DNA of 39,120 bases from Streptomyces sp. SM1 (GCF_002910825.1 NZ_NEUB01001031.1:1-39120), one strand, 5' to 3'; positions 1 through 8,995 are shown, numbered from the stretch's first letter. The notes: generated by a model from the letters alone, not told the origin. Made by a program: numbers and translations.

Positions 1-1686
1 TCAGGCGTCGATGATCACGGGGATGATCAGCGGCCTGCGGCGGTAGGTGCGGAACGCCCAGTTCGCCACGGCGCGGGCGAGGAGCTGTTCGAGCTGGCGC
101 GCGTCCCCGACCCCCTCGTCTGCCGCCCTGGACAGGGTCTTCTCGATGACGGGGACGACCGGCTCGAAGGTGGTGTCGTCGTGGACGAAGCCGCGGGCCA
201 GGAAGTCGGGCGCCTCGGCGAGGGCGCCGGTGTCCGCGTCGACGATCGCCACCACCGTGAGCACACCTTCCTCCGCCAGCGTGAGGCGGTCCTTGAGGGA
301 CGCCTCCGTGGCTCCGCCGACCTCCATGCCGTCCACGTAGACGTTGCCCGCGGGGACCTTGCCGGTGATGGACGCGCGCCCGTCGACGAGGTCGACGACG
401 ACGCCGTCCTCGGCGATGACCACCCGCTCGGGGTCGAGACCGGTGCGGACGGCGAGGTCGCCGTTGGCCCGCAGATGGCGCCATTCGCCGTGTACGGGCA
501 TGACGTTGCGGGGCTTGACGATGTTGTAGCAGTAGACGAGTTCGCCGGCGCTCGCGTGCCCGGAGACGTGCACCTTGGCGTTGCCTTTGTGGACCACGTT
601 CGCGCCCCACCGGGTGAGTCCGTTGATCACCCGGTAGATGGCGTTCTCGTTGCCTGGGATGAGGGAGCTGGCGAGCAGGACGGTGTCGCCCTTGCCGATG
701 CGGATCTGGTGGTCGCGGTTGGCCATCCGGGACAGCGCGGCCATCGGTTCGCCCTGGGAGCCGGTGCACACGAGAGTGATCTTGTGGTCCGGGAGCTTCT
801 CCAGCTCCTTGGTGTTCACGACCAGACCGGACGGGACCTTCAGATAGCCCAGCTCGCGGGCGATGCCCATGTTGCGGACCATGGAGCGGCCCACGAAGGC
901 GACCTTGCGGCCGTGCTGGTGGGCGGCGTCCAGGACCTGCTGGATGCGGTGCACATGGCTGGCGAAACTGGAGACGATGACCCGGCGCGGGGCGGTGCGC
1001 ATCACCTGCTCGATCGCCGGGTTCAGCTCTCGCTCGGAGGTGGTGAAGCCGGGTACCTCGGCGTTGGTGGAGTCGGTGAGGAACAGGTCCACGCCCTCCT
1101 CGCCGAGGCGGGCGAAGGCACGGAGATCGGTGATGCGGTCGTCGAGCGGGAACTGGTCCATCTTGAAGTCGCCGGTGTGCAGCACCATCCCGGCGCCGGT
1201 GCGGATCGCGACCGCGAGGCTGTCCGGAATCGAGTGGTTGACCGCCACGAACTCGCAGTCGAAAGGCCCGAAGCGGCGCCGGTCGCCCTCGCGCACGCGC
1301 ACCGCGCGGGGCCGGATGCCGTGCTCCTTGAGCTTGGCCTCCAGGAACGCCAGCGTCAGCTTGGAACCGACGACGGGGATGTCGGACCGCTCGCGCAGCA
1401 GGTACGGCACACCGCCGATGTGGTCCTCGTGCCCGTGGGTGAGGACGATGGCCACGACGTCGTCCAGCCGGTCCCGGATCGAGGTGAAGTCCGGCAGGAT
1501 CACATCCACGCCGGGCTGGGTCTCCTCCGGGAACAGCACGCCGCAGTCGACGATGAGCAGTTTGCCGGCGTACTCGAAGACGGTCATGTTGCGACCGATC
1601 TCACCCAGGCCGCCCAGGGCGACGACCCGCAGCCCTCCCTCGGGAAGAGGCGGGGCGGCTTTAAGTTCGGGGTGTGGATGACTCAT
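1..1686 (-). CDS. rnj: Ribonuclease J
   Basis: The 561-residue protein is a metallo-beta-lactamase/beta-CASP ribonuclease that matures and degrades mRNA and rRNA in the cytoplasm with two zinc ions. The metal-binding motif HGHEDH is at residues 84-89, after a typical RNase J N-terminus (GGLGEIGRNMTVFEY, about 25-39). Later segments such as HTGDFKMDQ and VHVSGHAS fit the remaining metal-ligand and beta-CASP motifs. Length matches actinobacterial RNase J. The stop codon is the first three bases of the window, so the gene is complete. The ATG at 1686 begins the conserved MSHPHPEL start, although the Shine-Dalgarno sequence before it is weak. This is core chromosomal information processing and marks the left flank as ordinary chromosome rather than island. 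Confidence 0.96.
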   Translation of the reverse strand: MSHPHPELKAAPPLPEGGLRVVALGGLGEIGRNMTVFEYAGKLLIVDCGVLFPEETQPGVDVILPDFTSIRDRLDDVVAIVLTHGHEDHIGGVPYLLRERSDIPVVGSKLTLAFLEAKLKEHGIRPRAVRVREGDRRRFGPFDCEFVAVNHSIPDSLAVAIRTGAGMVLHTGDFKMDQFPLDDRITDLRAFARLGEEGVDLFLTDSTNAEVPGFTTSERELNPAIEQVMRTAPRRVIVSSFASHVHRIQQVLDAAHQHGRKVAFVGRSMVRNMGIARELGYLKVPSGLVVNTKELEKLPDHKITLVCTGSQGEPMAALSRMANRDHQIRIGKGDTVLLASSLIPGNENAIYRVINGLTRWGANVVHKGNAKVHVSGHASAGELVYCYNIVKPRNVMPVHGEWRHLRANGDLAVRTGLDPERVVIAEDGVVVDLVDGRASITGKVPAGNVYVDGMEVGGATEASLKDRLTLAEEGVLTVVAIVDADTGALAEAPDFLARGFVHDDTTFEPVVPVIEKTLSRAADEGVGDARQLEQLLARAVANWAFRTYRRRPLIIPVIIDA

Positions 1687-1925
1687 ACCCTGACGTTACC
1701 CGGAGTGCGGGACGGGATGATCCAGCACCCGTGTGATCTCTGCTCCGGTGAGGTCCCCGGGGCCCGCCCGGGGTGAGGGAAACGATGTCAGGGCCGCCGT
1801 CGACGGGAAACACGGCCGACGGGGCTCGAGGGCGTCACGAGCCGTCTTTCACCACGGTTGAGTCCGGAGCCAGAACTGTGGCTTCCACCACAGCCGTCGT
1901 GATCTTGTCCTGGTGTGATCAACCG

Positions 1926-2958
1926 ATGCTCGGTTTCCTCCTCCGTCTCCTGCCCTTCTGGGTCCGTGAGCCCCTGCTCATCGTGGTCGGGTCCGTCCTC
2001 GGCGTACGCCTCATGCATCTCGCCCTCCGCGACGGGCAATGGGTGGCAGCCGGGTTCGGTGTGGCGTTCCTGGTGTTCACCGCGGTGCGCGTCCACATGG
2101 TGGTCCGGGCCCTGCGCGCGCGCCGGAACCCGGGTCCGGCGGCCTCCGCGGGCGGAGCGGTGTCCGAGGACGCTTCCCAGCCGCAGCCGCAGCCGCAGCC
2201 GCAGCCGCAGCCGCAGGCTCCAGCGGTGCGGCGCCCCGCCCCGGCCGCCGCGGAGAAGGAACCCAACGCGTGGGGCCAGGCAGTCGCCGCCGTCGCCTTG
2301 TTCGCGGCACTCGGAGCAGCCCTGTGGCTGGGCCCGCGTCTGGTGCCCGCCGACGACGGCAGCACGCCGCAGGCCGCCGCCGCCTCGTGTCCGGGCGCGG
2401 AGGACGAGGAACTGCCGAGCGCCTACAGACACACGGCCCGGGCTGTGACCGGTGAGGAGCTGTGCAAGGCACTCAACAGGTCCGGCCTGGCCCGGCTCCT
2501 CGGAACGCCCGCGGAGACCGCGACCAGCGCCTCCGGCACCAGCAACACCGCCCCTGACCGGGGGGAGGGTCGCCCAGCCGGAGGCCGAGGTCCGGTTCGA
2601 CACCTACACCGTGAACGTCTCGGCCACGTACAACAAACTGTCGATCGCCCAGTACGTGAAACTGATGGAGTTCGGGGACGAGACGGACGTCAGAACGCTC
2701 TCGGTCCTCGGCCGGCCCGCGGTCCCCTTCTCGGATCACACCATGAGGATCGAGATCGATCTCGGGGGCAGCGCATCCGGCGGACCCGTCGAGGAAGGCC
2801 CCCTGGCCAGAACGCTGTCCGTGGCCCTCGGCGGTCAGGACCGGGGCGGCTACTGCGACATCACCGTGTGGAGCACGTCCGGAGTCCTCCCGGCCGACAG
2901 CGCCCTCCTCGACATCGCCGGGACGGTTCTTCCGGCGATCGCCGGACCGGCTGCGTGA
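1926..2958 (+). pseudogene. Membrane protein with C-terminal extracytoplasmic domain, frameshifted
   Basis: Two overlapping frames together make one protein. The first (from 1926, or from 1785 where an AGGGA precedes ATG) encodes two N-terminal membrane segments (LIVVGSVLGVRLMHLAL and AAGFGVAFLVFTAVRVH), a Pro-Gln repeat linker, a third membrane segment (AAVALFAALGAALWLG) and the start of an outer domain through GLARLLGTPAETATSAS. The second frame continues with VAQPEAEVRFDTYTVNVSAT and a well-formed domain to the stop at 2958. The frame must change by one extra base (or two missing) between about 2530 and 2565, where runs of C and of six G occur. Function unknown; the architecture suggests a membrane-anchored surface protein of a Streptomyces-restricted family. 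It is either a true pseudogene or a sequencing error in the homopolymer. Confidence 0.7.
2181..2216 (+). repeat. Hexanucleotide repeat (CCGCAG)6
   Basis: Six exact copies of CCGCAG lie inside the frameshifted membrane protein and encode a (Pro-Gln)n linker between membrane segments 2 and 3. Such a repeat can vary in copy number by slippage without breaking the frame. Confidence 0.95.
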
Positions 2959-3205
2959 CAGGGCGCGCGGGGGCCGCTCCGGGCGCACGGCAGGCCGGAC
3001 CGCGCAGGTGAAAAGCGTGTAAGCCCCAGGGCACCATGTCGTGGTGCGGCCGGCGCGGTCCGCCACCGGGATCACCGGCGCACCGGTGGCCACGGCCTTC
3101 CGGGTGCGACGAGGTGCCGTATCGCGCCACGGATGGTCTTATGGCTGCGCTGCCCAAAACCTGTCCGGCCCTTCGGAGGCGCTGGACGGGAGGGGAAGGA
3201 CGACC

Positions 3206-4165
3206 ATGGAACTGTTCCCGCCGATCCCGCTGGCGGAGTGGCGCGACACGAAGGAGACACTCCACCGATTCGCGCAGATCATCGGAAAGATCCGCCTCGC
3301 CACCAGCGTTCAGCGCAATCACTGGTGGAACGTCCCGTTGCACCTCACGGGGCGCGGCACCACCACGCGCCCCATGGGGCAGGTCGACGGCAACCCGGTC
3401 TTCGCCATCGACTTCGACTTCGTCGCGCACCAGTTGGTGATCTCGGTCCTGGACGGGCGGCAGGTCTCCTTCCCGCTCGTCGGCCAGTCCGTAGCCTCCT
3501 TCTACCGCACGGTCATGGACTCGCTGGCCGTCCTGGGCATCCGGGTGCGGCTCGCCGTACCCCGGCCCTTCGACCTGCCCGATGCCGCCCGGCCGTACGC
3601 CGGGGACACCGAGCACTCGGCCTACGATCCCGCGCAGGCCAACCGCTACTGGCGGGTCCTCAGCCAGGTGGCGTCCGTCCTGGAGGAGTTCGCCGCGGGC
3701 TACTCGGGAAAGGTCAGTCCGGTACACCACTTCTGGCACACCTTCGACATCGCCCACAGCCGCTTCTCCGTGCGCCACGTCGAGCAGCCTCCGGTGATCG
3801 ACCCGGTCACACGGGAGGCGTATTCGCGCGAGGTGATCAGTTTCGGCTTCTGGTTCGGTGACGACGCCTTCCCCGATCCAGCGTTCTACTCCTACACCGC
3901 CCCGGAACCGGCCGGCCTGGCCGAGGAAACACTCCGTCCCGGGGCGGCCCGCTGGCTCGACCGGGGCGGCAGTCACCTGGCTGTGCTCCCGTACGACGAG
4001 GCGCGCACCGGGCCGGACCCGCGTTCCGCCGTGCTCGCCTTCTACGAGAGCGCGTACCGGGCCGGCGCACGGCACGCCGGCTGGGAGATCGAACGGCTGG
4101 CGTGCCCCGGCGGAGTGACAGATCCGCACCAGCGGGCCGCCCTGCCCGGCGACGCGCCCGGCTGA
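3206..4165 (+). CDS. DUF5996 family protein
   Basis: The 319-residue protein begins MELFPPIPLAEWRDTKETLH and contains NHWWNVPLHLTGRG and VHHFWHTFDIAHSRFS, which I recognise as hallmarks of the DUF5996 family found across actinobacteria. It has no signal peptide or membrane segment, so it is probably cytoplasmic. Several histidines and tryptophans are conserved-looking (HWW, HHFWHTFD), but no catalytic activity is established for the family. The ATG at 3206 is chosen because GGGAGGGGAAGGA lies just upstream; the open frame extends further 5' without a ribosome site. It probably belongs to the chromosomal flank, not to the arsenic island. Confidence 0.8.
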   Translation: MELFPPIPLAEWRDTKETLHRFAQIIGKIRLATSVQRNHWWNVPLHLTGRGTTTRPMGQVDGNPVFAIDFDFVAHQLVISVLDGRQVSFPLVGQSVASFYRTVMDSLAVLGIRVRLAVPRPFDLPDAARPYAGDTEHSAYDPAQANRYWRVLSQVASVLEEFAAGYSGKVSPVHHFWHTFDIAHSRFSVRHVEQPPVIDPVTREAYSREVISFGFWFGDDAFPDPAFYSYTAPEPAGLAEETLRPGAARWLDRGGSHLAVLPYDEARTGPDPRSAVLAFYESAYRAGARHAGWEIERLACPGGVTDPHQRAALPGDAPG

Positions 4166-4491
4166 CGCCCGCGCACACCGCCGCGCGGCCCACGCCGCCG
4201 ATGTCGTCCGTACGGGGCAGTCACCTGTGAAGGAGTCCCTCTCGGTGCCGTCGGCGCTCTCCTTCGCGGTGAGGCCCGCGGCCCATCGGGTCAAGGACCT
4301 TCGCGCCCGCCGGGTCGGCCATGATGGTGCGGTGTCGGCGCCGCAGACGGATGCCCTCGAGGCCGACGGTCCGCACGGCCATGACGGACGATGTTCCGGA
4401 AGGTCTTCGGGCGGCAGGCATGCCGAGGTACCGTGAACGACGCCCCTGACCTGCAGAAAGCTAGCGGGGAGCCGTCTTCTGGGAGTCTGAA
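4166..4491. other. Intergenic stretch, no supported gene
   Basis: About 330 bases between the DUF5996 gene and the panD-like scrap. Short open frames exist on both strands, but none has a ribosome site together with a recognisable protein. I see no tRNA-like sequence here that could serve as an integrase target. Confidence 0.5.
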
Positions 4492-4524
4492 GTGCTGCGC
4501 ACCATGGTCAAGTCCAAGATCTAG
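4492..4524 (+). pseudogene. Possible 5' remnant of panD (aspartate 1-decarboxylase)
   Basis: GTG at 4492 opens a ten-codon frame reading VLRTMVKSKI before TAG. Actinobacterial aspartate decarboxylase (PanD) begins MLRTMFKSKI followed by HRATVTQ, so nine of ten residues agree (counting GTG as initiator Met) and the match stops abruptly at the expected next codon. A GGGAG lies about 10 bases upstream. The abrupt loss of similarity a few bases before an integrase gene fits a recombination junction, with the rest of panD displaced. The match is short and based on memory of the family, so chance remains possible. Confidence 0.4.
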
Positions 4525-4527
4525 CGT

Positions 4528-5981
4528 TTGGGTGTTTTCGCAGGTCAGAGCCCTGATCTCCGCCTCCAGGTCAGCAAAAGGTCAGCATCGGGCCGGACGG
4601 TGTCCGGCTTGCTGACCTGCGCCTTACGGCAGGTGCCTCCTGCGCCGCTCATCGCCCTGCTCGGAAGGCTTGATGCGTGGCTCGACAGCTTGCTCGCGGG
4701 ATGGGGTCGTTCTTCAAGGAGTGCGGTTGTTCCAGGCCGACTCGTTGCCCTCACCCGTACACGATTCGGTTTCCGGGACGCTCTCGGCAAGCAACGTGAA
4801 GAAGCCGGCTACGACACGCAGGACGATGCGATCGAGCGTCTCACGCAGATCTACGCGGAGAAGAAGACAACGGCACCATCCGTCGCCGAGGTTCGCCGCG
4901 AACTCGGTCAGCAGACGATCGTGGAATACGCGAGCAGTGGCGTCCTCGTCAGCGCAAGATGACGGAGTACTCGACAGGATGGCACGTGGACAGCTCCATC
5001 AACGTGCACATCATTCCTCGTCTCGGATCGCGGAAAGTGAACTCGGTTACGCCCATCGTGGTCGAGCGCTTCTTGGACGAGTTGGAGACGGACGGGGTGG
5101 GGCGCGGAAACCAGGTGAACATCTTCCGCGTCCTCAAAGCGATCCTCCGGGACGCATATGGCAAGGGCGCTATGGCGGACGACCCTGTGAAGGGCGTCCA
5201 GGAACCGGAATACGTCCGCGAAAAGGTGGTCATCCCGCCCCTCACCTCCGTGAAGAAGGCCCTGACAGCCGCCGACGAAGATCTCGCGCTTGAGATCGTC
5301 ATGATGGTGGGCTGCGGCTTGCGAAACGGGGAAGCCCGGGCAGTGAACATCAACAACGTTGTGGCGGACGACGTCTACCGGGTGCATGAGCAGATCCACT
5401 CCAACACGCACAAGCCGGCGAAGCTGAAGCATCGTAGGGCGGGGGAGTTCCGGGAGGTTCCTCTGCCGCGCTCGGTGCGGGAGGCGATGAAGCGGTACGA
5501 GGAGAAGCGCGGCACCACGAAGGAGGGCTATCTGCTACGCGGTCCGAGCGGCTACTACACGGAGCCGATGGAACGCCGCCGTGTGCAGAAGTTCTTCAAG
5601 GACCTGCCTGCAGCGGACGGTGCCGGCATGTACGGCTTCCGGCACTACTTCGCTTCGAACGCGCTCGGGAGCGGGATACCGATCACCGATGTGGCTGAAT
5701 GGATGGGACACAAGTCGATCGAGGAGACGTATCCCACCTACTGGCGTCTGATGCCTGGGAAACTCCAGACTGTGCGTTCGGCGAGGATGGGATGGTTGTT
5801 CGGCAGGGGTTGGGCTGCTGTTGGGGCAGGTGTCGGCGCAACGACAGCAGTTCGTGCGGGGGTCACCCGTCGGCGCGGTGGTGGCTGTCGTTTCCGGCTG
5901 TCAGGTCGTCAGGTCGTCAGGTCGTCAGGTCATCAGGTCATCAGGTCATCAGGTCGTCCGGCGTCGTGTGCCGGGCGATGA
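4528..5981 (+). pseudogene. Tyrosine recombinase/integrase, frameshifted
   Basis: Similarity to Streptomyces phage/ICE-type tyrosine integrases runs through two frames. The first ends at 4962 and carries the N-terminal DNA-binding part (DTQDDAIERLTQIYAEKK, VAEVRRELGQQ, VEYA). The second continues as EQWRPRQRKMTEYSTGWHV and holds the catalytic domain: Arg in GCGLRNGEAR, the FRHYFA box, GHKS and the nucleophile region ETYPTYWRLMPG. The frames join cleanly near 4929-4933 if one base has been lost. The C-terminus after about 5780 no longer looks like the family. With a broken frame and a decayed tail the enzyme is probably inactive. It is most simply the relic of the event that brought in the island to its right. 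Confidence 0.8.
5901..5956. repeat. Seven tandem copies of TCAGGTCR
   Basis: Seven contiguous 8-bp units (GTCG, GTCG, GTCG, GTCA, GTCA, GTCA, GTCG endings) occupy 5901-5956. They begin in the decayed 3' end of the integrase frame and overlap the last five codons and stop of the convergent MFS gene. Changes in copy number would move the MFS C-terminus. Because the unit is not a multiple of three, gain or loss of units would alter either reading frame. Confidence 0.95.
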
Positions 5982-7164
5982 GTGCGGCGGTGGCCGAGAC
6001 CAGCGCGAGGACGACGAAGAGGTGGGGGTAGCCGCCGAGTGGCACGGCCAGGGCGGTGCCGGCGAACGGGGCGAGTGCGGAGGCGGTCGTCGTGGGGGCG
6101 GCAAGGAGCCCGGACAGGCGGCCGTAGCGGTTGGCGCCCCATCGGTCGGTGATGGCGGTGGCCTGCAGCAGTGTCAGGTTGCCGCGGACGGTGCCGGCGA
6201 CGACGGCCAGGACTGCCAGCAGAGGGTAGGGGCCGGGGACGAGTGCGAAGGCGGCGGTGGTCGCTCCCCCCAGGCCGACAAGGACAGCGGCACGCAGGGC
6301 GGGTGAGCTCCGGCGGGCCAGGGCCGCGTACAGCGTGCGGCCGAGGGTCTGCCCGGCCCCGCCCAGGCCCAGGGCCCAGGCTGCCTGGGTCGCGGTGTAG
6401 CCGCGGTCGAGCAACAGAGGGACGAGGGTGACGACCACGGCGTACATCGCGAACGACGAGAGGGTCAGGGCGGTGGCCAGCAGGAGGAAGGGACGACTGC
6501 GGGTGATGGTGGCCGTGGTGGAGGTCGCGCCTGCCGTGGTCGAGGGCGGGGCGGGGGGCCAGGGGCCCCGTAGGGCGAAGGCATGGGCGGGCACGGTCAC
6601 GGCGGCCAGGACAGCGGCCAGAATCAGGTACGTGTGGCGCCAGGTGAAGTGTTCGGCCAACTGGGCGGTCAGGGGAGCGAAGAAGGTGGAGGCCAGACCA
6701 CCGGCGAGAGTGACGGTGGTCAGGGCGCGGATGTGATGGGGAGACCACCAGCGGGTGAGTGCGGCGAAAGCGGGCTGGTAGAAGGTGGAGGCCATGGCGA
6801 GACCGGCCAACAGCCATCCGACGGTGAACACGGCCGGGTTGGGCGCCATGGCGATGACGACCAGGCTGGCCGTGCCGATGACGGAGCCGGCGGTCATGAC
6901 CGTGCGAGGGCCGCGAGCGTCCAGGATGCGGCCGATGCGGATACCGGCCAGGGCGGAAACGAGCAGGGCGGCCGAGAACGCGGCCGTGGTCGTGCCCGCG
7001 CTCCAGCCGGTGGCCGCGGTGATCTGCGGGTTGAGGACGGGGAAGGCGTAGTAGACGATGCCCCAGCTGGTGATCTGGGTCAGGCACAGGGCGGGCAGGG
7101 CCGCTCGCGGCCGCGCCGGCCGATCGACGACGGCGGCCGCGCCGACCGTGGAGAGGTCGCTCAT
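5941..7164 (-). CDS. MFS transporter, probable arsenical export
   Basis: The 407-residue protein has about twelve hydrophobic segments and the major-facilitator signature between segments 2 and 3 (GRILDARGPRTVM), consistent with a proton-driven exporter in the cytoplasmic membrane. The opening ALCLTQITSWGIVYYAF is typical of an MFS subfamily with uncharacterised substrates. Its ATG overlaps the stop of the upstream small Cys protein by four bases (ATGA), indicating translational coupling with that gene, and the flavoprotein lies just upstream. The three genes are divergent from arsR with an ArsR-type operator between, so an arsenical substrate is inferred from context; sequence alone does not show it. 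The stop lies inside an 8-bp tandem repeat. Confidence 0.85.
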   Translation of the reverse strand: MSDLSTVGAAAVVDRPARPRAALPALCLTQITSWGIVYYAFPVLNPQITAATGWSAGTTTAAFSAALLVSALAGIRIGRILDARGPRTVMTAGSVIGTASLVVIAMAPNPAVFTVGWLLAGLAMASTFYQPAFAALTRWWSPHHIRALTTVTLAGGLASTFFAPLTAQLAEHFTWRHTYLILAAVLAAVTVPAHAFALRGPWPPAPPSTTAGATSTTATITRSRPFLLLATALTLSSFAMYAVVVTLVPLLLDRGYTATQAAWALGLGGAGQTLGRTLYAALARRSSPALRAAVLVGLGGATTAAFALVPGPYPLLAVLAVVAGTVRGNLTLLQATAITDRWGANRYGRLSGLLAAPTTTASALAPFAGTALAVPLGGYPHLFVVLALVSATAALIARHTTPDDLMT

Positions 7165-7448
7165 GACCCGGTCAGCGGCAACCGGCCGTGCCGGGCCGTT
7201 GTGCGGGCCGGACGGCGCCGGCGGGGATGCAACAGGCCGGTGCCACCGGGCTGCTCGGCCGGCGCGTCGGCGCCTGCCTCGACCGCGCACACCTCCCGCG
7301 GCTCCGGGCCGGAGCCACACACCCGGAGCTTGTCCTGCCGGGAATGACGACAAGCGGTGTCCGTCTCCTCGGTGCGGGCCTGCCCTGCCTGGACGAGCAG
7401 GGTGGCCGGCAAATCGGCCACTCCGAGGGCGAGTTGCGTTGGGAACAT
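7161..7448 (-). CDS. Small three-cysteine hypothetical protein
   Basis: A 95-residue frame (MFPTQLALGVADLPATLLVQ...) with cysteines at 33, 44 and 54 and a basic, Arg-rich C-terminus. I do not recognise the family. It is accepted because an AAAGG ribosome site lies before the ATG at 7448 and because its stop overlaps the start of the MFS gene by 4 bp, an arrangement unlikely by chance. It also fills the space between the flavoprotein (68 bases upstream) and the transporter, so the three are probably co-transcribed. The spaced cysteines could bind As(III), but this is speculation. The low-complexity tail leaves some doubt that it is a real protein. Confidence 0.5.
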   Translation of the reverse strand: MFPTQLALGVADLPATLLVQAGQARTEETDTACRHSRQDKLRVCGSGPEPREVCAVEAGADAPAEQPGGTGLLHPRRRRPARTTARHGRLPLTGS

Positions 7449-7516
7449 GGGGCCTTTCTCATGCCGGTTCAACGGTGTGCGCGGCCCGGGGCCGTGACGG
7501 CCCCGGGCGGTGGCGG

Positions 7517-8905
7517 TCAGACGCCGCAGCAGTTGCCGGACGCGGTGGCCGGACCGGGGGAGACGGCGGTGAGCTGGATCGGCTGTGGAGCGACGGGTGC
7601 GCAGCAGCCGTCTGCTGCGGCCGGGGAGGTGTCGGCCGTGTCGAACAGCCCGGAACCGCCGCACACGCCGGTCTCCGGCAGAACCAGTTCCACGCGGTCG
7701 GCCGCGTCGGCGTCGCCCGCCAGTGCGGCTGCCACAGAACGGACCTGCTCGTAGCCGGTCATGGCCAGGAACGTGGGAGCGCGGCCGTAGCTCTTCATGC
7801 CGACGAGGTAGACACCGGCGTCCGGGTGGGACAGCTCCCGGTGGCCGTGCGGGTAGACGGTGCCGCAGGAGTGCTGGTTGGGGTCGATCAGCGGGGCGAG
7901 TTCCACCGGTGCTTCCAGGCGCTCGTCCAGGCGCAGACGCACCTCGGAGAGGAAGGAAAGATCCGGGCGGAGTCCCGTCAGGACGATGATCTCGTCCACC
8001 GTCTCCAGCCGTCGCCCGTCCTCGGCGACCAGCACCAGTCCGCCGTCGGCGCCGCTTTCGACGGCCTTGGTACGGAAGCCGGTGACCGCCTCGGCGTGGC
8101 CGTCGTCGACGGCGGCCTTGGCCGCCAGGCCGAGAGCGCCGCGCGCGGGCAGCTGGTCGGCGTCTCCGCCGCCGAAGGTGGAGCCGGAGATGCCGCGGCG
8201 CAGCACCCATACCGCCTTCGTGTCCGTGCCGTCCTCGGACCGCGACAGCTCGGCCAGGGAGGAGAGCGCGGTGAACGCGGAGGCGCCCGAACCGATGACG
8301 GCGGTGCGCTTGCCCGAGTAACGGGCACGTACGGCCGGGTCCGTGAGGTCGGGGACCCGGTAGCTGATGCGGTCGGCCGCCGCGCGCTCGCCGAGGGCGG
8401 GCAGACCGCTGCCGCCGGCGGGGGAGGGCAGGGTCCAGGTGCCGGAGGCGTCGATCACGGCGGCGGCGAGAATCCGTTCTTCGCGGCCGTCGGTGTGCCG
8501 CACGTGAACGACGAAGGGCTGCGATTCCCGGTCGGTGTCGACGATGCGGTCGCGGCCGGCCTTGGAGACGCCGGTGACCCGGGCGCCGTAGCGGACGCGG
8601 TCCCCGAGGGCGTCGGCGAGCGGCTGCAGGTAGTGCTCGGCCCAGTCGCCGCCGCTGGGGTAGGTGGCGGCGTCGGGCTTGCTCCATCCCATGGGGGCGA
8701 GGACCTTCTCGGCCGCGGGGTCGACGACTTCACCCCAGGTGGAGAAGAGACGTACGTGTGCCCATTCGCGCACGGCGGTGCCCGCGGCGTGACCGGCTTC
8801 GAGGACGAGGGCGCGCAGGCCGCGGTCGGACAGGTGGGCCGCGGCCGCCAGGCCGACGGGGCCGGCGCCGATGACGACTACCGGCAGAACAGGGGCAGCG
8901 GACAT
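7517..8905 (-). CDS. FAD/NAD(P)-dependent flavoprotein of the ars locus, Cys-rich tail
   Basis: A 462-residue two-dinucleotide-fold enzyme: FAD site GAGPVG at 13-18, NAD(P) site GSGASA at 205-210, and the conserved tract LIDPNQHSCGTVYPHGHREL followed by VGMKSYGRAPTFL. It resembles the flavin monooxygenase-like proteins (ArsO-like) of Streptomyces ars operons, for which an arsenical redox role is suspected but not settled. The tail carries cysteine pairs at 434-435 (DGCC) and 459-460 (GNCC) plus Cys415, well placed to hold As(III). The ATG at 8905 follows GAGGAG. A close paralogue lies at 34051-35532. It is the first gene of a minus-strand unit with the small Cys protein and MFS transporter, and divergent from arsR. 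Confidence 0.85.
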   Translation of the reverse strand: MSAAPVLPVVVIGAGPVGLAAAAHLSDRGLRALVLEAGHAAGTAVREWAHVRLFSTWGEVVDPAAEKVLAPMGWSKPDAATYPSGGDWAEHYLQPLADALGDRVRYGARVTGVSKAGRDRIVDTDRESQPFVVHVRHTDGREERILAAAVIDASGTWTLPSPAGGSGLPALGERAAADRISYRVPDLTDPAVRARYSGKRTAVIGSGASAFTALSSLAELSRSEDGTDTKAVWVLRRGISGSTFGGGDADQLPARGALGLAAKAAVDDGHAEAVTGFRTKAVESGADGGLVLVAEDGRRLETVDEIIVLTGLRPDLSFLSEVRLRLDERLEAPVELAPLIDPNQHSCGTVYPHGHRELSHPDAGVYLVGMKSYGRAPTFLAMTGYEQVRSVAAALAGDADAADRVELVLPETGVCGGSGLFDTADTSPAAADGCCAPVAPQPIQLTAVSPGPATASGNCCGV

Positions 8906-8947
8906 GGTGGGACGACTCCTCGGATTTGACGCCTGTCGATGCCGCCC

Positions 8948-8976
8948 AGCATGCCCCTGAGATCGATGTACGTCAA
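8948..8976 (-). promoter_or_regulatory. Promoter of the flavoprotein-1 operon
   Basis: On the minus strand TTGACG (8976-8971), a 17-base spacer and CATGCT (8953-8948) form a good -35/-10 pair, with transcription expected near 8941 and a short leader to the ATG at 8905. The TCGA-N6-TCAA dyad (8963-8976) overlaps the -35 and spacer, so a bound ArsR would block RNA polymerase. Confidence 0.6.
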
Positions 8977-8978
8977 CA

Positions 8979-8995
8979 TAGAAGTTCATCGAATC
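8979..8995 (+). promoter_or_regulatory. arsR: Putative ArsR operator, site 1
   Basis: TAGAAGTTCATCGAATC matches the shared element TAGA-N6-TCGAAtC seen at five other strong positions in this window. It lies just upstream of the -35 of the flavoprotein-1 promoter in the arsR divergent region. Confidence 0.6.

Noticed and set aside
181-1776. 531-codon plus-strand frame opposite RNase J
   Set aside because: Mirror frame of a high-GC gene; the product is Val/Gly/Asp/His-rich and RNase J on the other strand is certain.
4166-4700. tRNA gene as integration site for the integrase
   Set aside because: I searched for a T-loop (GTTCGA-like) and CCA-proximal stem and found none.
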